This document shows, piece by piece, positions 34,423 to 42,610 of a DNA stretch of 64,000 bases. The DNA is taken from NCBI GenBank assembly GCA_035626595.1, contig DASPNJ010000056.1:5593-69592 (forward strand). The letters are read 5' to 3'. Each line of letters begins with the position of its first letter. The first letter of the stretch is position 1. The notes below the pieces were generated by a model, which was not told the DNA's origin, ran no database searches, and saw only the letters and a list, made by a program, of their open reading frames with translations. A program made the position numbers and the translations under genes. Origin of the DNA: JAQGMV01 sp035626595. GTDB lineage: Bacteria > Pseudomonadota > Gammaproteobacteria > Burkholderiales > SG8-41.

Positions 34423-34471
34423 CAGGGAAAGGAGGTTACGGAGGGAAACCTCTGGTTTCCCTCTGTTCGTG
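34423..34471 (-). repeat. Hairpin element, copy F (mgtE-like / aminotransferase)
   Basis: On the minus strand: ACGAACAGAGGGAAACC, loop, GGTTTCCCTC and the tail CGTAACCTCCTTTCCCTG. The stem is perfect over ten pairs. It lies between convergent genes and is oriented with the aminotransferase. Confidence 0.78.
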
Positions 34472-34496
34472 CTCGGGAAGACCCGAGTGCAGCGCC

Positions 34497-36023
34497 CTAC
34501 GCTACGGCCTTCTGCTTGTCCGATTTCTTTTTCGCCTGCGCGGCCTTCGCGTGCATCGCCGCATATGCCGCATGCGCAGCGGCTTCGGCGTCGCCGACGT
34601 GGACCGGATAGCCCATGTCGTCGAGCACGGAGCCGAGCGCCGACAGGCACAGCATCACGTTGTCGGGGCGGCACGAGTAGCCCATGAGGCCGAAGCGCCA
34701 GATCTTGCCGGCCAGCGGACCGAGCCCGGCGCCGATCTCGAGGCCGAATTCGTTCAAGAGCGTGCGGCGCACTTCCGCTTCGTTCACGCCGTCGGCGCAC
34801 ATCACCGCGTTCATCTGCGGGATCTGGTGCTGCTCTTTCACCAGGAATTGGAGCCCCATCGCTTCGAGCCCGGCCTTGAGCGCGATGTGATGGCGCTGGT
34901 GACGCGCCCAGCAGTTCTCCAGCCCTTCCTCGCGGATGAGCAGCAGCGCTTCGTGCAGCGCGAAGAGCGAATTCGTCGGCGCGGTGTGGTGATAGGTGCG
35001 CGCAGGAGTACCACTGGCGCCCCAGTAGCCGAGGAGCAGGTTCATGTCCATGAACCAGGAATGGATCTTCTCCTTGCGCGCCTTCACGTAATCGACCACG
35101 CGCTCGCTCAACGACACGGGTGACAGGCCCGGCGTGCACGACAGACACTTCTGGCTCGCCGAATAGACGGCATCGATGCCCCATTCGTCCACGAGCACGG
35201 GCGAGCCGCCGAGCGACGTGACGGTATCGACGATCGTCAGCGCGTCGTACTTGTGCGCGATCTCGACCAGCGTCTTCGCGTCCGACAGCACGCCGGTGGA
35301 GGTCTCGGCGTGTACGAACGCGACGACCTTCGCGTCACGATTGCCTTTCAGCGTGTCTTCGAGCTTCTGCGGGTCGATCGGGTGGCCCCATTCGGCTTCG
35401 ACGACGACGGGAATGCCGCCGCAGCGCTCCACGTTTTCGATCATGCGCCCGCCGAACACGCCATTGCGGCAGACCACGACCTTGTCGCCCGGCTGCACGA
35501 GGTTGACGAAGCAGTACTCCATGCCGACCGATCCGGGCCCAGACACCGGGAACGTCAGCGGGTTTTTGGTCTGATAGGCGTAGCGCAGCAGCGCCTTGAG
35601 CTCTTCCATCATGTCGACGAAAACCGGATCGAGGTAGCCGATGGCGGGCTGGCTCATCGTGGTCAGCACGCGCGGGTGGATCTCCGTCGGGCCCGGCCCC
35701 ATCAGCGTGCGCTGCGGCGGATGGAAAGAGCTGATGCGCCTGGTCGGCGCGAATTCGTTCATGGCGTCACTCCCTGTGGAGCCGAAAAGGTTTTCGCCGT
35801 CCGGGCGGGACTTCAGCCGGATCGGCTTGCGGGCATTGGCTTCGTTCAAGATCTCGACCGCGGCGATTCGCCCGGCGGTCACGTGCTCGACCTCCATCGC
35901 CCAGCGCGCCGGCACGTAGCCGGACTTCACCCAGTTGTTCACGACCGCCCGGTCGAGGCGAAAACGGCGGGCCACTTCGGCCTGGCTGCCGAACAGCGCG
36001 ACGAGACGTTCAGCGCAATTCAT
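34497..36023 (-). CDS. Class V aminotransferase (alanine/serine-glyoxylate type) with N-terminal Cro-like HTH
   Basis: One open frame of 508 residues joins two modules. Residues 1-62 look like a Cro/YdaS-type helix-turn-helix (QAEVARRFRLDRAVVNNWVK). Residues 88-508 are a complete PLP aminotransferase with LMGPGPTEIHPRV, Asp266 in IVDTVTS and the PLP lysine Lys292 in SASQKCLSCTP. This class usually uses alanine or serine with glyoxylate. An internal ATG at 35762 has AGGGAG seven bases upstream, so a 421-residue enzyme could also be made. A palindrome lies just upstream of the gene. The C-terminal tail is Ala/Lys-rich. Two overlapping in-frame genes is the alternative reading. Confidence 0.82.
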   Translation of the reverse strand: MNCAERLVALFGSQAEVARRFRLDRAVVNNWVKSGYVPARWAMEVEHVTAGRIAAVEILNEANARKPIRLKSRPDGENLFGSTGSDAMNEFAPTRRISSFHPPQRTLMGPGPTEIHPRVLTTMSQPAIGYLDPVFVDMMEELKALLRYAYQTKNPLTFPVSGPGSVGMEYCFVNLVQPGDKVVVCRNGVFGGRMIENVERCGGIPVVVEAEWGHPIDPQKLEDTLKGNRDAKVVAFVHAETSTGVLSDAKTLVEIAHKYDALTIVDTVTSLGGSPVLVDEWGIDAVYSASQKCLSCTPGLSPVSLSERVVDYVKARKEKIHSWFMDMNLLLGYWGASGTPARTYHHTAPTNSLFALHEALLLIREEGLENCWARHQRHHIALKAGLEAMGLQFLVKEQHQIPQMNAVMCADGVNEAEVRRTLLNEFGLEIGAGLGPLAGKIWRFGLMGYSCRPDNVMLCLSALGSVLDDMGYPVHVGDAEAAAHAAYAAMHAKAAQAKKKSDKQKAVA

Positions 36024-36040
36024 TGCCGTAAGGCTAGCAT

Positions 36041-36057
36041 GTCAAATTCACTTTGAC
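36041..36057. promoter_or_regulatory. Palindrome upstream of the HTH-aminotransferase gene (candidate operator)
   Basis: GTCAAA at 36041-36046 and TTTGAC at 36052-36057 form a perfect 6+6 inverted repeat with a 5-base centre, 18 bases before the ATG at 36023. On the minus strand a TTGTCA-17-TAGCCT arrangement overlaps it and could be the promoter. The location suits autoregulation by the helix-turn-helix of the gene that follows. It overlaps the MFS gene's stop codon. Confidence 0.55.
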
Positions 36058-37313
36058 AAACTGGCCTCTTCAGGCGGCTTTACGTGCCGGCAGGTATAGA
36101 GCAGCAGGATGTCGTAGGCGCCTTTGAGCACCCCGGCAACCACCAGCGGCCAGCCGAACGTCGACAGGCTCAGCAGATAGCCGGCAATCACCGGCCCCGC
36201 CGCAGAGGTAAAGCTCCGGGGGACGCTGGTGATGCTGGCCGCCGCGGGCCGCTCACCCGGCGGCACGATCGCCATCACGTACGACGTGCGCGTCGGCACG
36301 TCCATTTGCGAGAGCGCGCTGCGCGCCAGCAGCAGCGCAACGGCCCACGACAGCGACGGCATGAACGGTACGAGCACGAGCAGCACGTTCGAGGGCAGAT
36401 GCGTGAACACCATCGTGTTGACCAGACCGAAGCGGCGCGAGATGCGCACCGCCACGGGGTAGGAAAACGCCGCGAGCAGCGCGCTCCAGAAGAAGATCGT
36501 GCCGGCCACGGCGGTCGAAAGCTCGAAGCGATTGAAGAGCCACAGCACCAGCATCGCGTCGGCGACGAGACCGCCGCCGAACGAGTCGATGCAGAAGAGC
36601 GCCGCGAGCTTGTAGACCATGATGCGCGAGGCGCCCAGCGGTGCGTGCACGGGCCGATCGTCCGGATGGCTGCGGGTCGGCAGTGTGCGGTAGAGAATCG
36701 CCGCCGCGAGGCCGAAGGCGCCGTACGCCACGAACATCACTTGCAGCGCGGCTTTCAGCGTCAGTCCCGTTTGCGCCGCGATGAGGTCTGGCGCGCCCGC
36801 GATCAGAGCGCCCAGCGCAGCGACCAGCGAGCCGACGAGGCTGTAGCGCGCGAACGCGGCCGTGCGTTCCGAGTCTTCGACGAAGCGCGAGATCGCCGCG
36901 TGCTCGACGGGCAGAAAGACGCTGATGCCGCCGCTCGAGGGATTGAGCGTGCCGAGAAACGCCACCGCGAGCAGCGGCCAGAAATCGGCGACGCTGGCGA
37001 AGGAAAGGCCCGTCGCCGCCATCAGCAGGGCGCCGGCGATGAGGAGCGTCCGGTACTCGAAGCGGTGCGCCTGAAGCCCGATGCCGAGCGTCATCACGCC
37101 CGACCCGAGCAGCGTCGCGGTCGCGATGATTCCGACGTGCAGCGGACCGAAACCCAGCGCGACGAGGTAGACCGGGAGCAGGATGCTCGCGTAGCCGTCG
37201 GCGAAGGCGCGCAGCGCGCGTCCCCAGAGCAGGCGCCGCACGATCGCGTTGCGCTCGCGCCGCCGCACGGCGGTCGTCTCTACTGCAGTGTTAGCGCTTA
37301 CTTGCATAGCCAT
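36048..37313 (-). CDS. MFS transporter
   Basis: A 421-residue major facilitator with about twelve membrane segments. The first half has GRALRAFADGYASILLPVYL and GFGPLHVGIIATATLLGSG, and the second half has MDVPTRTSYVMAIVPPGERPAAASI, typical of MFS proteins of the YfmO/drug-efflux sort. I took ATG 37313; ATG 37307 and an earlier in-frame start at 37325 are also possible. It lies upstream of the HTH-aminotransferase gene on the same strand with a 24-base gap. The substrate is unknown. Confidence 0.87.
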   Translation of the reverse strand: MAMQVSANTAVETTAVRRRERNAIVRRLLWGRALRAFADGYASILLPVYLVALGFGPLHVGIIATATLLGSGVMTLGIGLQAHRFEYRTLLIAGALLMAATGLSFASVADFWPLLAVAFLGTLNPSSGGISVFLPVEHAAISRFVEDSERTAAFARYSLVGSLVAALGALIAGAPDLIAAQTGLTLKAALQVMFVAYGAFGLAAAILYRTLPTRSHPDDRPVHAPLGASRIMVYKLAALFCIDSFGGGLVADAMLVLWLFNRFELSTAVAGTIFFWSALLAAFSYPVAVRISRRFGLVNTMVFTHLPSNVLLVLVPFMPSLSWAVALLLARSALSQMDVPTRTSYVMAIVPPGERPAAASITSVPRSFTSAAGPVIAGYLLSLSTFGWPLVVAGVLKGAYDILLLYTCRHVKPPEEASLSK

Positions 37314-37489
37314 CCCGCCTGACAACGCGAATCACGCGAGGGCTCTGCACGAGTGGATCTGGAAAACAGTGCCCGCGCGAGAGCTCGCAGCATCACAGGA
37401 TTGGGCGGGGCACCGCCTTGGAGGGAATGTAACCCGGGGGCCTGCTTACCCCCGCGCGTAAGCTACACCGACTACGGTGTCGCCGGCAA

Positions 37490-38341
37490 TCACTCGGTAT
37501 CGAAAGCGGTGTCGCCGTCGGGATCGGCGCGACCGGCGGGCCGGAGGTCCGCGAAATCGAAAAGCTCGCGGTCCAGCAGATGCGACCGGCTCACGCTCTG
37601 AAGGCTGCGCATGATGTTCTCGACCCGGCCTGGATGGCGCTTGTGCCACTCGTGCAGCATCGCTTTGACCTGCTTGCGCTGCAGATTCTCCTGCGAGCCG
37701 CACAGCGTGCAGGGGATGATCGGGAAATCGCGCAGCTCGGCATACGCCGCGAGGTCGCTTTCTTCGCAGTAGGCGAGCGGCCGGATGACGACGTGGCGGC
37801 CGTCGTCCGAGCCGAGCTTGGGCGGCATGGCTTTCAACTTGCCGCCGAAAAACATGTTCAGGAAAAAGGTCTCGAGAATGTCGTCGCGATGGTGGCCCAG
37901 TGCAATCTTCGTCGCGCCGAGCTCGCCCGCCACCCGGTACAGCACGCCCCGCCGCAGCCGCGAGCACAGCGAGCACATCGTCTTGCCTGCGGGGATCACA
38001 CGCTTTACCACGCTGTAGGTGTCCTGCTCGACGATGCGGTACGCGACGCCGCGTGATGCCAGGTACTGCGGGAGCACGTGTTCCGGAAAGCCGGGCTGCT
38101 TCTGGTCGAGGTTCACCGCGACGAGGTCGAAAGCGACCGGCGCGCGCTCTTTCAGATGCAGCAGGATGTCGAGCAGCGCGTAGCTGTCCTTGCCCCCGGA
38201 CAGGCAGACCATGACCTTGTCCCCCGCGGCGATCATCTTGTAGTCGCCGATCGCCTGCCCCACGAGGCGGCGGAGCCGCTTCGCGAGCTTGTTCGCTTCG
38301 TAGATCTCTTTCGGTTTCTGGATTACCGCCGCTTCAGTCAC
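37490..38341 (-). CDS. ttcA: tRNA 2-thiocytidine(32) synthetase TtcA
   Basis: TtcA is a [4Fe-4S] ATPase that thiolates C32 of certain tRNAs. The 283-residue product has the PP-loop VCLSGGKDSYALLD near residue 46 and the two CxxC motifs, CSLCSRL near 121 and CTLCGSQ near 212, that hold the cluster with the family's third Cys. HHRDDILETFFLNM is typical. It shares this corner of the genome with folM and the MidA-like gene. Confidence 0.97.
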   Translation of the reverse strand: MTEAAVIQKPKEIYEANKLAKRLRRLVGQAIGDYKMIAAGDKVMVCLSGGKDSYALLDILLHLKERAPVAFDLVAVNLDQKQPGFPEHVLPQYLASRGVAYRIVEQDTYSVVKRVIPAGKTMCSLCSRLRRGVLYRVAGELGATKIALGHHRDDILETFFLNMFFGGKLKAMPPKLGSDDGRHVVIRPLAYCEESDLAAYAELRDFPIIPCTLCGSQENLQRKQVKAMLHEWHKRHPGRVENIMRSLQSVSRSHLLDRELFDFADLRPAGRADPDGDTAFDTE

Positions 38342-38386
38342 GCTTCACCTTGTCTTCGTGGTGGGCTATCAGCCCACGCTACGATA

Positions 38387-38412
38387 CTTCGTCACCTCGT
38401 CACTTCGTCACC
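38387..38412. repeat. Short GTCAC-type tandem repeats and hairpin between ttcA and the pteridine reductase
   Basis: CTTCGTCACCTCGTCACTTCGTCACC holds three imperfect 8-9 base units. A GTGGGCT / AGCCCAC hairpin lies just before it (38361-38377). Similar GTCAC runs occur at 48974-49021 and 56160-56222. Confidence 0.6.
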
Positions 38413-38416
38413 GCCG

Positions 38417-39172
38417 TCAGCCGATGACGACGCTGCGGCCGCCGTCGACCGCCAGCACCTGCCCCGTGATGTACGGCGCCGACGTCAGCAGGAACTCGAC
38501 GGTCTTGGCTATGTCGTCGGGTTCGCCGATACGCTTCAACGCCGTCTGATTGATGATGCGCTGGCGTCCGAGCTCGTCTTTCCAGGTATCGTCGTCGGGC
38601 CACAGGATCGCACCCGGGGCGACTCCGTTGACCCGGACCTCGGGCCCGAGTTCCCGCGCCAGCGAGCGTGTCAGCGCCACGAGACCGCCTTTCGCGATGG
38701 TGTAGACCACGTAGTTCTTCATCGGGAAGTCGGCATGGATATCGATGATATTGACGATCGAGCCGTGCGTTTTCCTGAGCTCGCGCGCCGCGGTCTGGGA
38801 CAGAAACAGCGGCGCCTTCAGATTCGTGCCGACGAGATCGTCCCAGTCTTTGTCGCGGATCTCGCCGAGCGGCGTCGCGTAAAAGCTCGACGCATTGTTC
38901 ACGAGTGCATCGAGCTGGCCGAACGCTTTCACTGCGTCTTCGACGAGGCCGGTGAGGCACGCCGGCTTCAGCAGATCGCCCTGCACCAGCACGACCGAAC
39001 CCGCGCGCGCATCACTCAACTCATTGGCGAGCGTGCGCGCTTCGGTCGCGGAGGAGCGGTAATGCACGACGACGTTCGCGCCGGCGCCATGCAGACGCCG
39101 CACGATCGCGGCGCCGACGCGCCGCGCGCCGCCGGTCACCAGCGCGACCTTGCCTTCGAGGGCGCCACCCAT
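38417..39172 (-). CDS. folM: Pteridine reductase (SDR family)
   Basis: A 251-residue short-chain dehydrogenase. ATG 39172 (MGGALEGKVALVTGGARRVG) gives the TGGARRVG nucleotide motif in which Arg replaces Gly, the hallmark of pteridine reductases related to PTR1/FolM. LVNNASSFYATPLGEI, the catalytic Asp/Tyr/Lys region (DIHADFPMKNYVVYTIAKGG) and VAPGAILWP follow. It should reduce dihydrobiopterin or dihydrofolate with NADPH. It is divergent from the MidA-like gene, 40 bases away. Confidence 0.88.
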   Translation of the reverse strand: MGGALEGKVALVTGGARRVGAAIVRRLHGAGANVVVHYRSSATEARTLANELSDARAGSVVLVQGDLLKPACLTGLVEDAVKAFGQLDALVNNASSFYATPLGEIRDKDWDDLVGTNLKAPLFLSQTAARELRKTHGSIVNIIDIHADFPMKNYVVYTIAKGGLVALTRSLARELGPEVRVNGVAPGAILWPDDDTWKDELGRQRIINQTALKRIGEPDDIAKTVEFLLTSAPYITGQVLAVDGGRSVVIG

Positions 39173-39212
39173 ATGTTGAGAATTGTAGCCCCTTGAATCA
39201 TCATCGGCCGGC

Positions 39213-40379
39213 ATGCTGCCGCCGTCGCTCGCTCACCTGCCGTCGCCGCCGCCCGAAGCGCAGGCGCTCAGCTCGCGGCTGCGTGACGCGATCCGCGACG
39301 AAATCGACGCACGCGGCGGCTGGATCTCCTTCGCGCGCTTCATGGAGCTCGCGCTGTACGCCCCGGCGCTCGGCTACTACAGCGCGGGCAGCACGAAGCT
39401 CGGAGCAGCCGGCGATTTCGTCACCGCGCCCGAGCTCTCGCCGCTCTTCGCGCAGTGTCTTGCGCGCCAGATCGCGCAGCTTCGCGACGCGGATCTTCCG
39501 GACGTGATCGAGCTCGGCGCGGGCAGCGGCGCGCTCGCGGCGGATCTGCTGAACGCGCTCGCCGCGCTCGACCGCGCGCCCGAGCGCTACCTGATACTCG
39601 AAGTGAGCGCGGAGCTCCGCGAGCGGCAGCGAACCCGCATCGCGGCACGCGCAGCGGGACTGGTCGAACGCGTGCAGTGGCTCGACGTGCTGCCGGCAAA
39701 GCTCGAGGCGACGCTGGTCGCGAACGAAGTGCTCGACGCGGTGCCGACCCACGTCGTGCGCACGCGCGCAGGCGCAGTCGACGAGGTGGGTGTCACCGTC
39801 ACCGACGGCGCCTTCGAGCGTGCGCTGCGGCCCGCGACGGGCGAGCTGCTCGACCACGCGCTCGCGCTCGGTCTGCCCGGGCACGACTACCAGACCGAGA
39901 TCAATCTTGCGGCGCCCGCGCTCGTGAAAAGCCTCGCGCGCGTGATCGCGCGCGGCGCCCTGATCTTCGTCGATTACGGCTTTCCGGCGCGCGAGTATTA
40001 CCATTCGCAGCGCTCGCGCGGCACGCTCATGTGCCACTATCGCCAGCATGCGCACGACGACCCCTTCGCGCTGGTCGGATTGCAGGACATCACCGCGCAC
40101 GTGGACTTCACTGCGATCGGCTCCGCCGCGCTTGACGCGGGACTGCGCGTTCTCGGCTACGCGACTCAGGCGCAATTCCTGGTGAACTGCGGGCTGCTCG
40201 ATATCGTCGGCCGCACCGCGCCGGACGACGTGAACGCCTACGCGCCGCTCGCGAGCGCCGCGCACAAGCTCACCTCGCCCGCCGAGATGGGTGAGCTCTT
40301 CAAGGTGCTGGCGCTCGGCAAAGCCCTCACGGGACCGCTCATCGGATTCGCGCGCGGCGACCGTGCGCACACGCTGTAG
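39213..40379 (+). CDS. SAM-dependent methyltransferase, MidA/NDUFAF7 family (DUF185)
   Basis: A 388-residue methyltransferase of the COG1565 family. The mitochondrial member NDUFAF7 methylates an arginine of complex I; bacterial targets are not known. Visible features are FMELALYAPALGYYSAG near residue 48, FVTAPELSPLFAQCLARQ, the SAM-binding IELGAGSGALAADLL near 105, and IFVDYGFPAREYYHSQRSRG. It is divergent from folM, a conserved pairing in betaproteobacteria. Confidence 0.92.
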   Translation: MLPPSLAHLPSPPPEAQALSSRLRDAIRDEIDARGGWISFARFMELALYAPALGYYSAGSTKLGAAGDFVTAPELSPLFAQCLARQIAQLRDADLPDVIELGAGSGALAADLLNALAALDRAPERYLILEVSAELRERQRTRIAARAAGLVERVQWLDVLPAKLEATLVANEVLDAVPTHVVRTRAGAVDEVGVTVTDGAFERALRPATGELLDHALALGLPGHDYQTEINLAAPALVKSLARVIARGALIFVDYGFPAREYYHSQRSRGTLMCHYRQHAHDDPFALVGLQDITAHVDFTAIGSAALDAGLRVLGYATQAQFLVNCGLLDIVGRTAPDDVNAYAPLASAAHKLTSPAEMGELFKVLALGKALTGPLIGFARGDRAHTL

Positions 40380-40450
40380 CACGAGAGGACGCGGCAATCG
40401 AAACGGATCTCGCGCTCACACCGGGTCTCTGGGCCGGTGTCGTCATCGTC

Positions 40451-41167
40451 ATGTTCACGGCGGGGCTCACACAGGGCGCGATCGGCTTCGGATTTCCCGC
40501 CGTCTCCACGCCGATACTCGTGCTGATGACGGACGTCAAGACGGCGATCATCCTGAACCTGCTGCCGAACTTCACGGTGAACTGCATCCACATCCTGAAG
40601 GGCGGGAACTACCGTGCGAGTCTCGGCCGCTACTGGCCGGTCGCTGCGTGGGTGCTGGCGGGGTCGTTTCTCGGCGCGCAGTTCCTGATCCGCGCGCCGC
40701 AGGAGCCGATACGCCTGCTCCTCGGGCTTGCGATCTTCGCGTACCTGTACCAGCACGTGCTCGCGCGGCTCGACTGGTCGTGGCTGTCGCGAAAACGAAG
40801 GCTTTCGGCTATGGTGTTCGGGCTTGCCGGCGGATTTTTTTCCGGCACGGTCAATCAGGCGCTGCCCCCGCTCCTCATCTATTTCACGCTGCTCAATCTC
40901 GAGACGCTGGTGATGACGCAGATCCTCAATCTCTGCTTTCTCGGCGGCAAGGCGGTGCAGGCCGCGACCCTGGGCGCCGCCGGCGAGATCGCGATGTCAC
41001 AGGTACTGGCAAACGTGCCGCTCACGGTGGTCGGCGTCACCGGCCTCTACACCGGGATGGCCGTTCAGAAACGCGTCAGCGCCGAGACCTACCGGCGCCT
41101 GTTGCGCTACCTGCTGTTCGTGATCGCGCTGATCCTGCTGTGGCAGGGCTCACGGTGGTTCTGGTGA
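40451..41167 (+). CDS. TSUP family (TauE/SafE) permease
   Basis: A 238-residue membrane protein with about seven to eight segments. TSUP proteins export sulfite, sulfoacetate or related anions. The repeat motifs GAIGFGFPAVSTPIL and GGFFSGTVNQALPPLLIY are present. The ATG at 40451 cuts into the first helix: the frame continues upstream (LALTPGLWAGVVIV) to a stop, with GAGAGG at about 40382-40388 followed by an in-frame ATC at 40397. The true start may thus be a rare codon. It overlaps the next cytochrome gene by 4 bases. Confidence 0.85.
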   Translation: MFTAGLTQGAIGFGFPAVSTPILVLMTDVKTAIILNLLPNFTVNCIHILKGGNYRASLGRYWPVAAWVLAGSFLGAQFLIRAPQEPIRLLLGLAIFAYLYQHVLARLDWSWLSRKRRLSAMVFGLAGGFFSGTVNQALPPLLIYFTLLNLETLVMTQILNLCFLGGKAVQAATLGAAGEIAMSQVLANVPLTVVGVTGLYTGMAVQKRVSAETYRRLLRYLLFVIALILLWQGSRWFW

Positions 41168-41904
41168 GACGAAAGAACCTGCGACGCGCCGGCGCTACAC
41201 GCCGCCGCAAAAAATCGCTTGGTGCGGCAGCCGCCGCGCTCTCGAGAAATGGCGTATTTGCAGCGGCGTGCGTCGCGCTGCTGCTGCTGATCGTGCTGCC
41301 GGCGCACGCCGCCGAAAGCGAGGTGGAGCAGGCGCAGCGGCTGTGGGCGAAAAGCCCGCACGGCGCGATGCTCGCGCGCATCCTGCCGCCGGCCATGCAG
41401 CCGCGCGACCTGCCGGAAGGCGAGTCCGAGGGTGCGCGGCTCACCGTGCGCTACTGCGTGCAGTGCCACCACCTCGTGAACCCGGCGATGCATACCCCCG
41501 AGCGCTGGAAAGGCATCGTCGACCGGATGGTGTGGCGTATGCGCGGCAACGGCAACATGGGCGAGCTCATGAAGGAAATGATGGCGCAGGTGAAAGCCCC
41601 CGCCGACGCCGAGGTCGAGACGCTCACGCGCTATCTCCAGCGCCACGCGCAGGCCGGCATCGAACCGCAGCATCCGGCGCTGAAGACCCGCGCCGGGGAA
41701 GCGTTTGCGATCGCCTGCTCGCAATGCCATGCCCTGCCCGACCCGCGCCGTCACACCGCGCACGAATGGCCGCGTGTTGTCGAACGCATGAAGCGTCACA
41801 TGGCGTGGACCAACGTCGTTGTCGGCAGTCCAGAGCTCAGGACGAATCCGGAGCTCAATACGCAGGAGATCGTGGCGCTGCTGCAGCGGTACGCCCGGAA
41901 GTAA
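41164..41904 (+). CDS. Diheme cytochrome c-like protein
   Basis: A 246-residue exported protein. The GTG at 41164 overlaps the TSUP stop (GTGA). A basic N-terminus and hydrophobic stretch (FAAACVALLLLIVLPAHA) give a signal peptide. Two heme sites are seen, CVQCH near residue 98 and CSQCH near 182, each followed by a Met-bearing segment (MVWRMRGN and MKRHMAW). The coupling to a TSUP permease suggests it may work with sulfur-anion or other redox chemistry, but no partner enzyme is present. Confidence 0.83.
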   Translation: MRRKNLRRAGATRRRKKSLGAAAAALSRNGVFAAACVALLLLIVLPAHAAESEVEQAQRLWAKSPHGAMLARILPPAMQPRDLPEGESEGARLTVRYCVQCHHLVNPAMHTPERWKGIVDRMVWRMRGNGNMGELMKEMMAQVKAPADAEVETLTRYLQRHAQAGIEPQHPALKTRAGEAFAIACSQCHALPDPRRHTAHEWPRVVERMKRHMAWTNVVVGSPELRTNPELNTQEIVALLQRYARK

Positions 41905-41909
41905 GTCGA

Positions 41910-41991
41910 CCCTCACCAAAATCCCGGTCGCCGGGAGGGGGAGACAGCCTGGCCTCGCCCCGCACCAGCGGGGAGAGGGTTAGGGTGAGGG
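41910..41991. repeat. Intergenic repeat with CCCTCACC...GGTGAGGG ends
   Basis: CCCTCACC at 41910-41917 is mirrored by GGTGAGGG at 41984-41991. Inside are GGTCGCCGGG, and CCCCGC / GCGGGG arms. This is the well-known type of dispersed intergenic repeat of proteobacteria. It fills the gap between convergent genes and may terminate both. A shorter relative is at 3110-3151. Confidence 0.8.
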
Positions 41992-41992
41992 A

Positions 41993-42610
41993 CTAACCAG
42001 GGATTCTCATGCCACGCTCCACCGCCGGCCGCGCCGAGATCCCGTCGTACCAGCGCTTCACGTTCGGGAAATCCTCGAGCCGCGTCTTGTGCCACTCGTA
42101 GCGCGCAACCCACGGGTACGTGGCGATATCGGCAATCGAGTACTCGTCGGCGAGATACTCGTGATCCTTCAGCCGCGCATCGAGCACCCCGTACAACCGC
42201 CGCGTCTCGTTGGTATAGCGCTCGATCGCATACGGCACCGGCTGCTTCGCCGCGCGCAGGAAATGGTGGACCTGCCCGAACATCGGTCCGACGCCGCCCA
42301 TCTGGAACATGAGCCACTGGAGCGCGACGTAGCGGCCGCGCTTCGAATCCGGCAGGAGCTTTCCGGTCTTGTCGGCGAGGTAGATCAGGATGGCGCCCGA
42401 TTCCATCATCGAGATCGGCCGGCCTTCGGGGCCTTCGGGGTCGACGATTGCGGGAATCTTGCTGTTCGGATTGATCGCGATGAACTCGGGTTTGAATTGA
42501 TCGTCCTTGCCGATGTTCACCGCATGCACGTTGTACGGCAGCCCCAGCTCTTCAAGCACGATGGACACCTTGCGTCCGTTCGGCGTGCTCCACGTGTACA
42601 GCTCGATCAT
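41993..42610 (-). CDS. Glutathione S-transferase family protein
   Basis: A 205-residue protein with an N-terminal thioredoxin-like domain (MIELYTWSTPNGRKVSIVLE, with SKIPAIVDPEG and the MESGAILIYLAD glutathione site) and an alpha-helical C-terminal domain. The Thr/Asn pair near residues 9-11 recalls the YfcG/YghU class with disulfide-bond reductase activity. GGAGG precedes the ATG, and the start overlaps the cca stop by 4 bases. Confidence 0.92.
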   Translation of the reverse strand: MIELYTWSTPNGRKVSIVLEELGLPYNVHAVNIGKDDQFKPEFIAINPNSKIPAIVDPEGPEGRPISMMESGAILIYLADKTGKLLPDSKRGRYVALQWLMFQMGGVGPMFGQVHHFLRAAKQPVPYAIERYTNETRRLYGVLDARLKDHEYLADEYSIADIATYPWVARYEWHKTRLEDFPNVKRWYDGISARPAVERGMRIPG

